Shown here: positions 11,501 to 20,373 of the stretch, in pieces
How positions within the stretch are numbered: the stretch's first letter is position 1
How the letters are laid out: each line of letters starts with the position of its first letter
NCBI GenBank assembly: GCA_037783415.1
Contig: JAZGTN010000088.1
Coordinates: forward strand, 3,224,001 to 3,288,000
Length of the DNA stretch: 64,000 bases
From: Leptasterias polaris
Taxonomy: Eukaryota; Echinodermata; Asteroidea; Forcipulatida; Asteriidae
Direction: 5' to 3'
Position numbers and translations under genes: made by a program
The notes under the pieces: generated by a model
Database searches by the model: none
What the model was told of the DNA's origin: nothing
What the model saw: only the letters and a program-made list of their open reading frames with translations

Positions 11501-14119
11501 AGGGGCCAGTACATACTGTGGCGGTTGCTTGTTCATCCAATAATTAAATGCAATAACCCCCTCTGTGCTGCCGTAGGCTGGGGTGAATACCCTTGTACCT
11601 TCAGGGGAACAACAATAATACGTTAATAATAATACTTTACAAAAACATTAATTGCAGACCTACTTGAACGAAAACGGCAACAAGTGATCTCTGCTGACAT
11701 GATGTATTTAAAATGTTTTCAATCAATAAGGAAATTGAGTTCACATGTGACTAAACAGGTTTTAATTCTGTAAAAACAATCGTTTGAAATTTGCGGAAAG
11801 GTATGCACAAAAAACCTGTCTTTTTCATCACTCATGTAACGTCAGATGTGGGAGCCCCGCTTTGTATAGCCGCTTTGTTGCAGCAAGGAGGTACAACAAA
11901 GCATAGAGAAAGGACCACTAGGCCGTGGGGCATAGGGCTAAATTCCGTTTTTTCGTGCAAATCATGAAAATCAGCCAAATATTCATTCCATTCGATATAA
12001 TAATGTGCCCAATAAATATACGTGCACATTAAAATACAAATAAAGAAAGAATTTCGATAAAAAAATCAGGTTTAACATTCGCGAACAAGGTTGTTCACGT
12101 GATAAATTCAGCGAATGAGCGCTCCCGATACGTCAGGTGCGGTAATTGGCCAATCACGCAGCTCGTACTAAGCTCCGTTCGGTAGCTGACAAAACAACAT
12201 GGCGACGCCCGTCGCAACGGAAGTGACAGCGAAACCTGTTCACATTTCGTCCAAATTTTGCGTGATGCATGTTGTTAATAAAACTAAAAGCAATTTCATT
12301 CAATTCACTGAAAAAAGTTGGTCCCGTTTTGTTTTATTTTCGAGTAAATGGTTGCTCTATGACTGCAAAGAACGCGATTTACTGACCGACTGTGCGGTAA
12401 AGCTTGGGCTTGATTTTGCCGATATACAATCCTGCATTGAAGCCAAACCAGAAAATCCTAACATTGGCTACCATTATTATGAATGTTCTCGTCGCTTCTG
12501 TGACATCAGTAAAGTGAACAGAGTGAAGGAGAAAAAGACCAAAACATCTACATCTCATGGTATGTATGTTAATATGATTATTATGTATTGTAAAATTATT
12601 ATATTCCTTTTTTTTAAAGTAAGCTTTTAAGTTTAGCCAAAAGTTTCAATTGTTCTGCAAGTGCAACATTGAATCTGATCGTGATAATAAAGAATTCACT
12701 TTTTATTGACATGTATCATGATCAAATAAATCATCATGCTTGATTCAAGCAAGTTTATAATAAATTCCTGATGGTCAAAGTATTGTCATTTTATCGCACG
12801 CCGTCAACGGCTGAAATGTTTCTAGTTTTTTCGCACAAGTAGCTGTTTTAAAAAACACATTACGATAAGTCTGATAACTCTACTTCGGACGTATTAAATC
12901 GTTCTGGTGTTTTTCCAGCATCAGACAAGTCACTTGTGGAAAAAAAATAGTGTTGAGAAGTGTAAATACTCTGCGCATTTGACACAACACGATGAGGTGA
13001 TTGCGACGATATTTGCGCCCAGAGTCAATGTCACTTGCAAATAGTAAATTGGGTGCATGATGTAGATTCGAATGATAAAGATTACCAATAGTTGGCAACT
13101 ATCTGATAACTAAACTCAATTTCACTTTTAAAAGGTAATGGAATGACTTGCCCTCAAACCACTTAAAATCATGTTACAAGTTGCGCAGTTAAATATTTCA
13201 TAAGCAGTTGAGTTTTACCTTTGGCATATCTTGCCTCTATTTTCCTCAAGTACCCAGATATTTCGGCTGCGGATATGAGCTTGAGATGGGGCCAGATTCT
13301 ACCCACGATGCCCACGAAGCCTTTAGCAAACTCCCTCCTCAGTTCGTCTGCTCGTGCTGGATCTGCCGTCAAAGCTGCGTCCAGAGATCGTCGAATTCCC
13401 TCATCGAGTTGTATTTTAGGGTTAACCCTTCCTACAGTCAGATCCTCTAAAAACATCTCCTTTTCGTCTTCCAGCATTTTCAATCCTCTGTAGACTTGCG
13501 AGGCAAACATGGCGACCAACTGGAAAATGTTCTTGTCCGTGAGGGCAAAGAGCATGTGGACGTAGGTGGCTTCGAAGTCGTTGGTAATTTGGAAGGCGCT
13601 GAATGGCGAATTCACGGTAATGTTTGTGATATTTTTATCGTCATCAGACACGTAGAAGATAGGCACTATAGGCAGTCCTGATGCAGTAAACTTCATAGCT
13701 GGTTTGCAGTACAGTATGGCAGATTTCTGCACCGGGCTTATCTTTGTTGTTAGCCTTGGAAAAGTTGCCAAGACAGAAATTCCACTGAGCGCCTTCGTAC
13801 TTGGGAGGAGCTTGCCCTTTCCTGTTGTGCCAGATGATGTGCCAAACCTTTTAATTTCTGCCGCCACGCAGACGTTCTTTTCCCCGTCTGCCAGCCTGGT
13901 GAAGTATTCTCGATAGTGCTCGTACTTAGTGAGTGGATGCTTCTCACGAAACTCTTGAAGAGATTTGATGTCGCTGAACCCGTATCGCACGCCGTACTCC
14001 GTCTTCGCATCACGGGCGAGCAGCTTCTTAACCAACCTCTCCTGGTGTTTCATCGGGTTCTTCCAGATTCTCGTCATCTTGGATGAGAGAAACGGAAAGA
14101 CAATATCGACTAGCTTCAT
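8364..14119 (-). CDS. GHDC: GH3 domain-containing protein (GHDC-like), six exons
   Basis: Six exons join at GT/AG sites with matching phases: 14119-13219, 11598-11463, 10646-10482, 10089-9947, 8862-8777 and 8597-8364. Together they give 1,665 bp, 554 residues and a stop, close to the usual GHDC length of about 530. The GH3 superfamily contains acyl-adenylating enzymes of the firefly-luciferase fold; the plant members conjugate amino acids to acyl hormones, while the role of animal GHDC is not established. Motifs seen: the ATP-binding loop TSSGTTGKGK (about 94-103), YGSTEG (309-314), FEFIP-like IEFIP, SGLYRYRLGD (373-382), TGELLNLRGEK (402-412) and a C-terminal NQFKMPKKLRTKK. All three adenylate-forming motifs are intact, so it is probably functional. 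Family-like sequence continues upstream of this ATG (see 14,120-14,229), so the start given is the first in-frame Met and not certain. Confidence 0.9.
8777..8862 (-). CDS. GHDC: GHDC-like exon 5
   Basis: 86 bp between ttcag| and |gtaaca. It encodes the YDMFYMLFVELE strand-rich segment of the C-terminal domain. An open frame reads on past the donor for about 40 codons, but only splicing at 8,777 joins it to the next conserved exon in phase. Confidence 0.85.
9404..9522. mobile_element. Small MITE-like inverted repeat in GHDC intron 4
   Basis: The left arm (9,404-9,434, GGTGGCTACAGCTATGGCTA) and right arm (9,493-9,522) are inverted repeats of about 30 bp with a few mismatches and a core of about 60 bp. 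The element lies fully within the intron between exons 4 and 5. Confidence 0.55.
9947..10089 (-). CDS. GHDC: GHDC-like exon 4 (LLNLRGEK motif)
   Basis: 143 bp between acag| and |gtatgt. It completes the Arg codon split from exon 3 and encodes RTGELLNLRGEKIDG, followed by the start of the small C-terminal domain. Confidence 0.9.
10282..10370 (+). mobile_element. tRNA-related SINE fragment in intron 3
   Basis: It contains an A-box-like TAGCCCAGTAGGTAGAGCGC without a B box, then TCTTTCCCCATATAGCGAAC and GTCGTCAGATAGTGCCCTT. The second half is related to 10,700-10,785 in the neighbouring intron. The splice sites of exon 3 are untouched. Confidence 0.5.
10482..10646 (-). CDS. GHDC: GHDC-like exon 3 (YRYRLGD motif)
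   Basis: 165 bp between ttag| and |gtgagt, a near-consensus donor. It encodes YEIVITTASGLYRYRLGDVV, the most conserved GH3 signature, followed by FHERCPLVSIMYR. Confidence 0.92.
10684..10785 (+). mobile_element. Second SINE-related fragment in intron 2
   Basis: CTCTCCCCATACGGTGAACA and TTCTTCTGATAGCGCCCTCTT match the body of the fragment at 10,282-10,370. A C homopolymer run (about 10,705-10,714) lies near its left part. Confidence 0.45.
11229..11410. repeat. CAAA/CCAA low-complexity tract in intron 2
   Basis: Irregular AACCC, AAAC and CAAC units with almost no G on the plus strand. It produces spurious Gln/Asn/Thr-rich frames on one strand and Cys/Leu/Val-rich frames on the other. It ends about 50 bp from the exon 2 donor. 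Confidence 0.8.
11463..11598 (-). CDS. GHDC: GHDC-like exon 2 (YGSTEG motif)
   Basis: 136 bp between a ctgaag| acceptor and a |gtatat donor. It joins in phase to the previous exon (codon G|GT) and encodes the second adenylation motif and the QYVLAPNEMLIEFIPEHL segment, a characteristic GH3 stretch. Confidence 0.9.
11640..11903. repeat. Dispersed repeat R1, left half of an interrupted copy
   Basis: This aligns with 5,271-5,530 up to the string GGTACAACAAAGCA and then stops abruptly. The remaining part of the repeat resumes near 12,770, so about 870 bp have been inserted in the copy. It lies within GHDC intron 1. Confidence 0.6.
12090..12198 (+). promoter_or_regulatory. Putative promoter of the plus-strand exon
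   Basis: An E-box CACGTG (12,096-12,101) and an overlapping double CCAAT palindrome ATTGGCCAAT (12,145-12,154) lie just upstream of a strong-Kozak ATG (AACAACATGGCG). Local GC is higher than in the flanks. No TATA is seen. Function is inferred from site spacing only. Confidence 0.45.
12199..12559 (+). CDS. First exon of an uncharacterised multi-copy-type protein, antisense in GHDC intron 1
   Basis: A 120-codon open frame runs from a strong-Kozak ATG to a good donor (CATG|gtatgt), after which the frame turns AT-rich. It encodes FTEKSWSRFVLFSSKW (about residues 37-52), an acidic middle part, then IGYHYYECSRRFCDISKVNR (about 95-114) and a KEKKTKTS tail. The order FTEKSW, then HxxC with YRRFCDxxK, recalls uncharacterised invertebrate proteins that occur in many genomic copies and often start transposon-like genes; this is recollection, not a search. 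No downstream exon could be matched before the GHDC exon on the other strand, so it may be a stranded first exon. It lies within the segment that interrupts repeat R1. Confidence 0.55.
12770..12830. repeat. Dispersed repeat R1, right part of the interrupted copy
   Basis: TATTGTCATTTTATCGCACG, CCGTCAACGGCTGAAATG and TTTCTAGTTTTT match 5,550-5,610 and continue the copy broken at about 11,903. Confidence 0.55.
13219..14119 (-). CDS. GHDC: GHDC-like exon with ATP-binding motif
   Basis: This 901-bp exon supplies residues 1-300 and the first base of codon 301, ending AAAG|gtaaaa. It contains the HPLTKYEHYR segment (61-70) and the SSGTTG phosphate-binding loop. Its coding sequence is visibly more GC-rich than the flanking introns. 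Confidence 0.9.
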
Positions 14120-14229
14120 CCGAAAATACTGTTGTAGGAGAGTGGCCAGGGTGTGGGTCTCAGAACATCGTAGTGTCGAGATATGTAACGTGACAATGGT
14201 AAAAAGCCCACTTACTAAAGCAAGAACAC
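14120..14229 (-). other. GHDC: Probable coding extension upstream of the first ATG of GHDC
   Basis: In frame with the ATG at 14,119, the minus strand reads a hydrophobic stretch (ALVSGLFTIVTLHI) and then HTLATLLQQYFR immediately before MKLVD. From memory this matches the order in animal GHDC proteins (N-terminal membrane segment, then a TLxxLLQQY-type motif). No ATG precedes the next in-frame stop, but a pyrimidine tract with an aaag| acceptor ends at 14,230. The true first exon probably lies further upstream and was not identified. Confidence 0.55.
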
Positions 14230-14699
14230 CTTTGAATGAGAAAAATTGTGAAAATAAATTACAAAGGCATCAATCAAGGTCCCGATGGAATTGTTTGCAC
14301 ACCTCATTGGTCTTTCTACAACTGAAGTTTCTTGCAACTTTTAATATTACTGCTCCAATTATTGCCGAAAACGAGTACTGAAAAAATGAGTTTTTAGTGA
14401 AGATTTGAATGTTGACAGGAATTCTAATTGGCGCAAGTGTTGAGGAAGACAATTTAATGTCAAGATGCTTTTCTCAAAATTTATTGAATTATCGACAGTA
14501 TAATCTCGGGATACTATACAATGGTGGTTGTGTACGTGCTTTGATCCACACAAGAATCAGTGTATTTAAGTATACACTAAGTTGTTGACATTGAGAACAG
14601 CTAAATGATTACAGTAAATGCGTCCATTGGAAAACAACCATATATTGTACCTTTAACAAAAAGGCCTATTAATGCGTTTAATTTGGAGTACATTTTTAA

Positions 14700-15275
14700 A
14701 ACACATTGAATTTTCTGTTACAATCGATTAGTGTTTTCAAACGTTAGTTTTGTTTCGCAATTTTTTTTTTTGAGATTGGAACTGAGAAATAATATGGGAC
14801 TGGAAAATAAGAGACAGGACTGAGAAATAACCCGGGACGGGGAAATATTAAATACGGGAAAGGAAAAATAACCACAAGTTGTTTTTGTGAATTAAAACAG
14901 TTACAAAATTTTTTGTTGCAATTGAATGATGTTTTCTAATGTTATTTTAGTCTTGCGTAAATTGTTTGGGAAACAGTATTGAGAATTAATACGGGACGGG
15001 CGGAAAATAAAAGGGGACACAAAGGGAAACAACAGGACGGGGAAATAATAAACGGGACTGAGAAATACCCCGGGACGAGAAAACATTAAATATCAAAACA
15101 GGATAAATAACCAGAAGTTCTTTTTGTGAATTTAAAACAGTTACAAAGATTTGTAGCAATTGAATGATGTTTCCTAATGTTATTTTTGCCGTGCGTAAAT
15201 TCTTTGGGGAACGGGATTGAGAATTATTAATACGGGCAGGGAAAAAAAGTAACGGGACTGACAAGAAACCTGGGA
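14700..15275. repeat. Short satellite, ~238-bp period, about 2.5 units
   Basis: A block with GTTACAA, GCAATTGAATGATGTTTTCT, AATGTTATTTT and TGCGTAAATT recurs at about 14,901 and 15,139, with a diverged version at about 14,718. Between them lie G-rich stretches built of GGGAC, GAGAAATA and CGGGA. Reading frames in it (14,901-15,264 minus) are repeat artefacts. Confidence 0.7.
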
Positions 15276-16226
15276 ATGGATATGAAAAACAGAACGGGAA
15301 AAAAACATGACTCAGAAATACTCCGAAAGAAATAGCTCTTTAACTAATGATGACATTGCCTTTCAACATAGTGGAATCCTGTGCTGAATGTGGCACACAG
15401 TTTGATCATCCAAATCTGGAGAGTTTGAAAAAATTTAATTTAGCATGAATAATACAAATGATTTACATTTTGTAAATACTCCCGATAAAATACTATACTA
15501 ATCAAGTGCCTGACTTTCAGTGAGTCACAAAATTACTAGGGTAATCCCTTAACAATTGACAGACCTAATAGCCTAAAGCCTACCACATTTCTTTTGTTGT
15601 CGCGTTGCCTATTCAGACGTTAATCCCTCTGGCCAGGGACTGGGTTTTAATGAGCCCTTCGGCCAGAGCGTGACCTCTTGTGTACTGGCATATTCATGAT
15701 TTTATTCAATCCTTTTGAAAGAATTCATAGAGTATGAAGCCGCCGGGATCCGGGGGGTTTCGGCGGGATTTTGAGGTTAGTTAAAGAGGGCCTCCCTAAA
15801 AGGTATATATAGGGTCATAGATTGGTTTTTCGTTTTGGTTTCAACATAATCCTGATTTATAGGCCAATTTGTTGACAATCGTACAAATAAAAGTCAAAAT
15901 ACAGTATCTATACTTAAAGGGACACGATGCCTTCAAATCTCATGAAAATTGTTACTGTTTGGAGGTGTTCCTTATCCTTATTAAGAGTTGTTCATGCAAT
16001 AAAACACCTTTAATGTGTTAAAATTTAGTGAATGGTGATTAAAAAAAAAAAAAATTGCCCTCTGACCCCCCGACATCTGTCCCGCGAAACGTATATTGTA
16101 TTTCCAGCCGTAAATACCATCGTCCATGTAATGCGCGACGAACAGTAGTTAGGCTGGTGCCGTAGCCAGTGGCCTGGTAAACCTATCAGATGAACACCGG
16201 GTATTCTCTACCTCTCGTAACATGTA
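15276..16226. other. Non-coding, no gene seen
   Basis: No gene is supported. A possible TTAA-flanked terminus (TTAAAGGGACACGATGCC, 15,914) recalls the TTAA MITEs, but no matching right end was found. Confidence 0.4.
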
Positions 16227-16262
16227 CTAGCGGGATGCCGCGCTTCGCGCGGCACCCGCTAG
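16227..16262. repeat. GC-rich hairpin ending in CTAG on both sides
   Basis: CTAGCGGG-A-TGCCGCGC, loop TTC, GCGCGGCACCCGCTAG: a 16-bp stem with one bulged A, flanked by CTAG at both ends. Hairpin plus CTAG is the form of a Helitron-type 3' terminus, but no matching element body was recognised. Confidence 0.65.
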
Positions 16263-16309
16263 GTGGGCGCGATTCTTGCCCATAAAATGCGACAACGGTG
16301 CATGGGGTA

Positions 16310-16324
16310 GGGGGGGGGGGGGGG
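16310..16324 (+). repeat. Poly-G run (15)
   Basis: An uninterrupted G15 run directly abuts the left end of the MITE at 16,326. Confidence 0.9.
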
Positions 16325-16325
16325 T

Positions 16326-16552
16326 AATAGACCCTTCCCATGAAATATTTAAATTGCACTTCACGCGTGCGCACTTACACTGCTGGTTGGCAAAATGATG
16401 GAACATTGCCCCTTTTTGTTTGGGGCTGATGGTGGCGTGACGCAGACGCGCTTGTGCGTCTACTTAGTACACAACTCTATGGCGTTTGCCAACCAGCAGG
16501 GTCTGTACGCATGCGTGAATGTAATTAGCATATTTCATGGGAAGGGTCTATT
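16326..16552. mobile_element. MITE with ~67-bp imperfect terminal inverted repeats
   Basis: Both ends carry AATAGACCCTTCCCATGAAA, with further matched blocks CACGCGTGCG/CACGCATGCG and GCTGGTTGGCAAA. The total is 227 bp. The core has a short alternating GC-rich palindrome (GACGCAGACGCGCTTGTGCG). The open frame at 16,395-16,649 is incidental. Confidence 0.8.
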
Positions 16553-17971
16553 GGAGAGGATATCAGGGTTTATAACTTTCAGAATTGGTTTGGTAAAGAT
16601 ATTTAAAATCTTTACGCAATGTAGGTATGTCCTAATGATAAAATGTTGAGCATGCAAAAGGTGTTGAGTGCGGTCGAAGGCGAAGCGTCGCCATCCCTCA
16701 CCCGTTTCACCCCCTTTTCTCGACTACGAAGCATAAGTTGGGGTGTGTTTTAATATTTGGGAAGGATATAAAAATGCAATGATGCATGCTTGGCATGATA
16801 TGTAGGTTTTTGGATATATCAAGACTTTTTGAACATCCAACAAAGGCCTGAGTAGGCCTAATCCATGAAATATATGCTTCTGTGCTCCTAAAATTTGTCA
16901 AATGTTTGAATTCATGTATAATATACTTGATTTCCTTTTTTCTTTATTTCTGGATTTCTTTGTGTCTCTATCTCTTTATTTCTTAAATGTGTCTTTGTTT
17001 CTATATTTTCTCTTTCTGAATATCCGTGTTTGCCCGTGGTGAACTTTGTATTTTCTCAGTATTCTATTTCATTGTTTCTGTAATTAGGCCTATTATGTGT
17101 TTTTCTGACTCAGTGGTCTGTTTATTTGTTTATTTTGTTTATGTCTTAGTTTTCGTTATTTCCTTAGTTGCAGGGGGCCTATTATTTATCTCTGATGTTT
17201 CTTGATATCTACGTTGACGTTTATTTTGTAATGTTTTTATGTCACTATGTTACAGTTGATTTCGATGTTTCTATGTCACTATTTCTGTGTTTTTTTATTA
17301 TTTCGGGTGTGGGTGTGTTTGTTTCCGTATTTCGTTCTTCTAGATTTTGTAAATGGTTGATAATACAATAATAATGTTAAGTATTACAGGGGTGTGATTG
17401 TGTCACATTTTGTTGATGACAGTTTTGTAAACTTGTTTTTGTCTTGACAGACCCTGTTGTTCAAATTTTATTCACCGTACGTCTAAAGATTTAAATAGGA
17501 AACGAAAATAAAATAAAAATGATTTGTGTGTTTTCGTTTTCCTTTATTTGTTCCTTTCTGTCTCTCTTTGATTTCTTGATTTATATGCTTGTTTGGAGGA
17601 GGCTTTATTTTTGTCCATTTTCCCTTTATTTCATTGTGTCGTTTCTTGCTTTCTTTATGCCTTGTTTCTTTATTTCTTTATTGCTCGGAAATTATTGTAT
17701 TTAGGCCTACATACCACTAAATGAAGGTAACGACTAATATTCGACAATGCTTGTCTTTGTGAATATTATGTTGTTATTCAGTCACTCTTTTCCTTCTGAG
17801 TTCCATGGTTACTGTGAGTAGGCCTAACGTAAGCAATCAATTTATGAAAGAAATATATAAGGAAAATTTATAAAGGGGACATAGGAGGTCACATCAATAA
17901 AATGAAATGAGCTGCAAGAAGACAAAGCATCATTAACAGAAAATATGCAGTATCCGTATAAATTAGGATTA
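16553..17971. other. T-rich non-coding stretch
   Basis: No gene is seen. From about 16,920 to 17,700 the plus strand is strongly T-rich with recurring TTTCTTTATTTCTT, TTTCTATGTCACTAT and TTTGTTTATTT motifs, like a decayed pyrimidine microsatellite. The hydrophobic frames there (17,168-17,371, 17,519-17,704) follow from the T richness. Confidence 0.5.
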
Positions 17972-17988
17972 CCCCCCCCCCCCCCCCC
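17972..17988 (+). repeat. Poly-C run (17)
   Basis: Uninterrupted C17 on the plus strand. Confidence 0.9.
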
Positions 17989-18154
17989 TTTGAGCTGCAT
18001 TTTAAATCAGTCATCTCGCTATATTAGTATGCCGTTGCACATAGGCGCGGGGAGACGTTGGAACACCAGTGCCAACCCAGTAAGCGGTGTCCGGCAAGCT
18101 TAACTTCCCAGAATGCACAAATGCAATAGCAAACGCAAATTTTAAGACTGGCAA

Positions 18155-18174
18155 CCCCCCCCCCCCCCCCCCCC
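18155..18174 (+). repeat. Poly-C run (20)
   Basis: Uninterrupted C20. The block GTTGCACA, CGCGGG, AGACGT and GGAACA occurs on both sides of it (18,034 and 18,264), pointing to a local duplication. Confidence 0.85.
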
Positions 18175-18649
18175 AATTTATGTTTTGAATATGCCAAATT
18201 TATCAAAAAATCAACACCCACAAATCATCTGACCCTCACGCAAGCTCCGCTACAGCGGGCTGCCGTTGCACACAATCGCGGGTAGACGTCGGAACATAGC
18301 GTTGTTCGATCGAAAATAAGGGCACCAGTTAACACAACATGCAAATAGACCTTTCTTTTGCAACTTCACAGCCCGAGTTTTTGCCAACCCAAATTGGAAA
18401 ACTATGGAAAGCAAATCAAAAACAGATAGCCACAGTTTGTAGCAATGTTACAGAAATATTCAAATTTGGTGTTGAATTTGTTGGAAACAAATCAACCAAT
18501 CATGGAAGGTATTTCAGTTCATGAATCTTTACAGAAAATGTTGAATTTTGTCACAATATTTTTTAACACGATTGAATGTTTTGCTAACATTCGGCCGACC
18601 ATGCCAACAGGCGCACGTTTATTGCGTGCATTCATGAGAAATTACCTTA

Positions 18650-18930
18650 GTCATGCAACGCTACTTCTGAGTGCTCACTGAAAAGACTCACGTGTCGTTC
18701 AAACCTTGTATTTTGGTGACACAAAATGCAGTACATATTTCTTTATAGATTATTTAATACCATTTAACCCACAAAACATTCAACAAATATCTTCTGAAGG
18801 CAAACAACATTAAAACAATCTTTTCGAAAGAGCTGGGAAATTGTGGCGAAAATCCAAGACCGAGGTAATAACGGACCAATCACACGTGACAAATAATCAC
18901 ACATGAGACAGAAAAAAAAAGGCAACCCAA
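18650..18930. repeat. Direct repeat, left copy (~280 bp)
   Basis: This aligns with 19,169-19,448 at a 519-bp offset: TCATGCAACG, TTTTGGTGACACAAAATGCA, AACAAATATCTTCTGAAG and AATAACGGACCAATCAC are shared. Identity is about 85-90 percent by eye. Confidence 0.7.
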
Positions 18931-18940
18931 CGACCGGCTG

Positions 18941-19039
18941 CGAATTTTTTTTTTCCCGCGCGGTAAAGGCCATTCTGTACAGGGTGCCAGTGAGATATGC
19001 ACAGAATGGCCTTTACCGCGCTGGGAAAAAACAAATTCG
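18941..19039. repeat. 38-bp inverted repeat with 22-nt loop
   Basis: The left arm 18,941-18,978 (…CGCGGTAAAGGCCATTCTGT) pairs with the right arm 19,001-19,039. The stem is nearly perfect over about 30 bp. It lies between the two direct-repeat copies and yields spurious frames on both strands. Confidence 0.8.
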
Positions 19040-19168
19040 CCGACCCGGCTGGCGAATTTTTGGCGTGGGCAATAAAAGTGTCGTCGCTGGTACACACTCT
19101 TTCATGTGGCGTTGTTCGATGGAAAATAAGGGCACCGGTTAACACAGCATGCAAACTGTTTATTGCTG

Positions 19169-19448
19169 GTCATGCAACGTTACTTCTGACTGCTCACAGA
19201 GAAGACTCATGTGGCGTTAAAATCGTGGACTTTTGGTGACACAAAATGCAGTAGATATTTATTGAAAAATTATTTAATACCATTTAAACCCACAAAACGT
19301 GCAACAAATATCTTCTGAAGACAAACAACATTAACACAATCTTGTTGAGAGAGCTGGGAAATTATGGTGAACACCCAAGACCGAGGAAATAACGGACCAA
19401 TCACTCGTGAGAAGTCATCACACGTGAGAAAAAAAAATGGCGACCCAA
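19169..19448. repeat. Direct repeat, right copy
   Basis: Second copy of the 18,650-18,930 segment. A further shared block upstream (GTTCGATGGAAAATAAGGGC, 19,112) matches 18,304, so the duplication is part of a larger rearranged repeat. Confidence 0.7.
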
Positions 19449-19502
19449 TAAAAAAGATGGCGACCCAATAAAAAAGATGGCGACCCAATAAAAAAGATGG
19501 CA
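19437..19502. repeat. 21-bp triplicate
   Basis: Three tandem copies of GATGGCGACCCAATAAAAAA. Confidence 0.85.
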
Positions 19503-20334
19503 GCCCAGAGCGCAACCTCGTCCTCGAGGGGGCGAGGTCACCGTGCGCAAGCGGACGGTCGGATCTCGCAGCGCCGCGGGGTGGAACTTGGCACCGATTT
19601 TAATTATATAGAAGAAGATAAGATATAGATGTACATGTACAGTATGTAAACACCCACACCGTTCACATGTCAAAATGGATCGCCACAAAAAAACAGATGA
19701 AGACGCGTCCAAAAAGTAGAAACCTCGTCAATCAGGGTAAGAAAACTGTCATGGGACTAACCGAGAGAAACGACTGGTGTTGTTTATACCCAATGTTTAT
19801 TGTGGACAGGAGGAGAGGACTAAAACACGGCACATCACAGCAGCACTCTGATTAGCAAATAATGTGATTGCGAGTACGTACTACGACTGGAAATAAGACG
19901 GCCATTTAGTGGAGTTAACAATTTGACTCCACAAATTGGCGGAGCGTTTTGTGTCACGAAATTTAACTAAAGCCAAACATTTCTGAGGCATATAGTTGTG
20001 TGGATCATTATATTATACTTTTGAAACATCTTTCCAACCGTGTTCATTTCATATCAAACGCTTTTTCTAGTCCAAAGCGCCCTATCCGAAGGCAACGTGT
20101 ACCTTTAATAAGAAAACAGCTAAGAAAAAAACTGTCACATCCGTATTTTTATCAAGAACGTCGTACCCATTACACGTTTAGCGAGGTGACGCGGGTACCA
20201 ACCGCAATGATGACACTACACTTGAGTGTAAACTTCTATGGCCTACTAAAGCCTGCTGCAAGAAGAATGTTGATATCAACATGTTTCGTACAAAAATAAT
20301 CATGTGATAGACTTTAAAAAGCACACCTTTAATG
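19503..20334. other. CpG-rich patch and non-coding stretch
   Basis: 19,503-19,585 is unusually CpG-rich (GCGCAAGCGGACGGTCGGAT, GCAGCGCCGCGG). A short frame at 19,667 ends at a consensus donor (CAGG|GTAAGA), which could be a first exon, but it has no recognisable product and is not called. No other gene is seen to 20,334. Confidence 0.35.
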
Positions 20335-20373
20335 TGACGTCACGTGACACGTGATGACGTCATCATGACGTCA
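20335..20373. promoter_or_regulatory. Cluster of three CREs and two E-boxes
   Basis: Perfect TGACGTCA palindromes lie at 20,335-20,342, 20,355-20,362 and 20,366-20,373. CACGTG E-boxes are at 20,341-20,346 and 20,348-20,353. A degraded second copy (GATGTCACGTGACACACGAT) is at about 20,570. No gene start is seen nearby, so this could be an enhancer or a repeat palindrome. Confidence 0.5.

Noticed and set aside
11229..11543. Gln/Asn/Thr-rich and Cys/Leu-rich frames
   Set aside because: Low-complexity CAAA/CCAA tract inside GHDC intron 2; only the minus-strand part 11,463-11,598 is a real exon.
16920..17704. Hydrophobic frames suggesting membrane proteins
   Set aside because: They are a by-product of a T-rich tract rich in TTT, CTT and ATT codons.
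19667..19855. Possible first exon ending at CAGG|GTAAGA
   Set aside because: Short, lysine-rich, without recognisable motif or downstream exon. Kept only as a remark.
20000..20299. 99-codon plus-strand frame
   Set aside because: No family resemblance, promoter or splice signal; compatible with chance.
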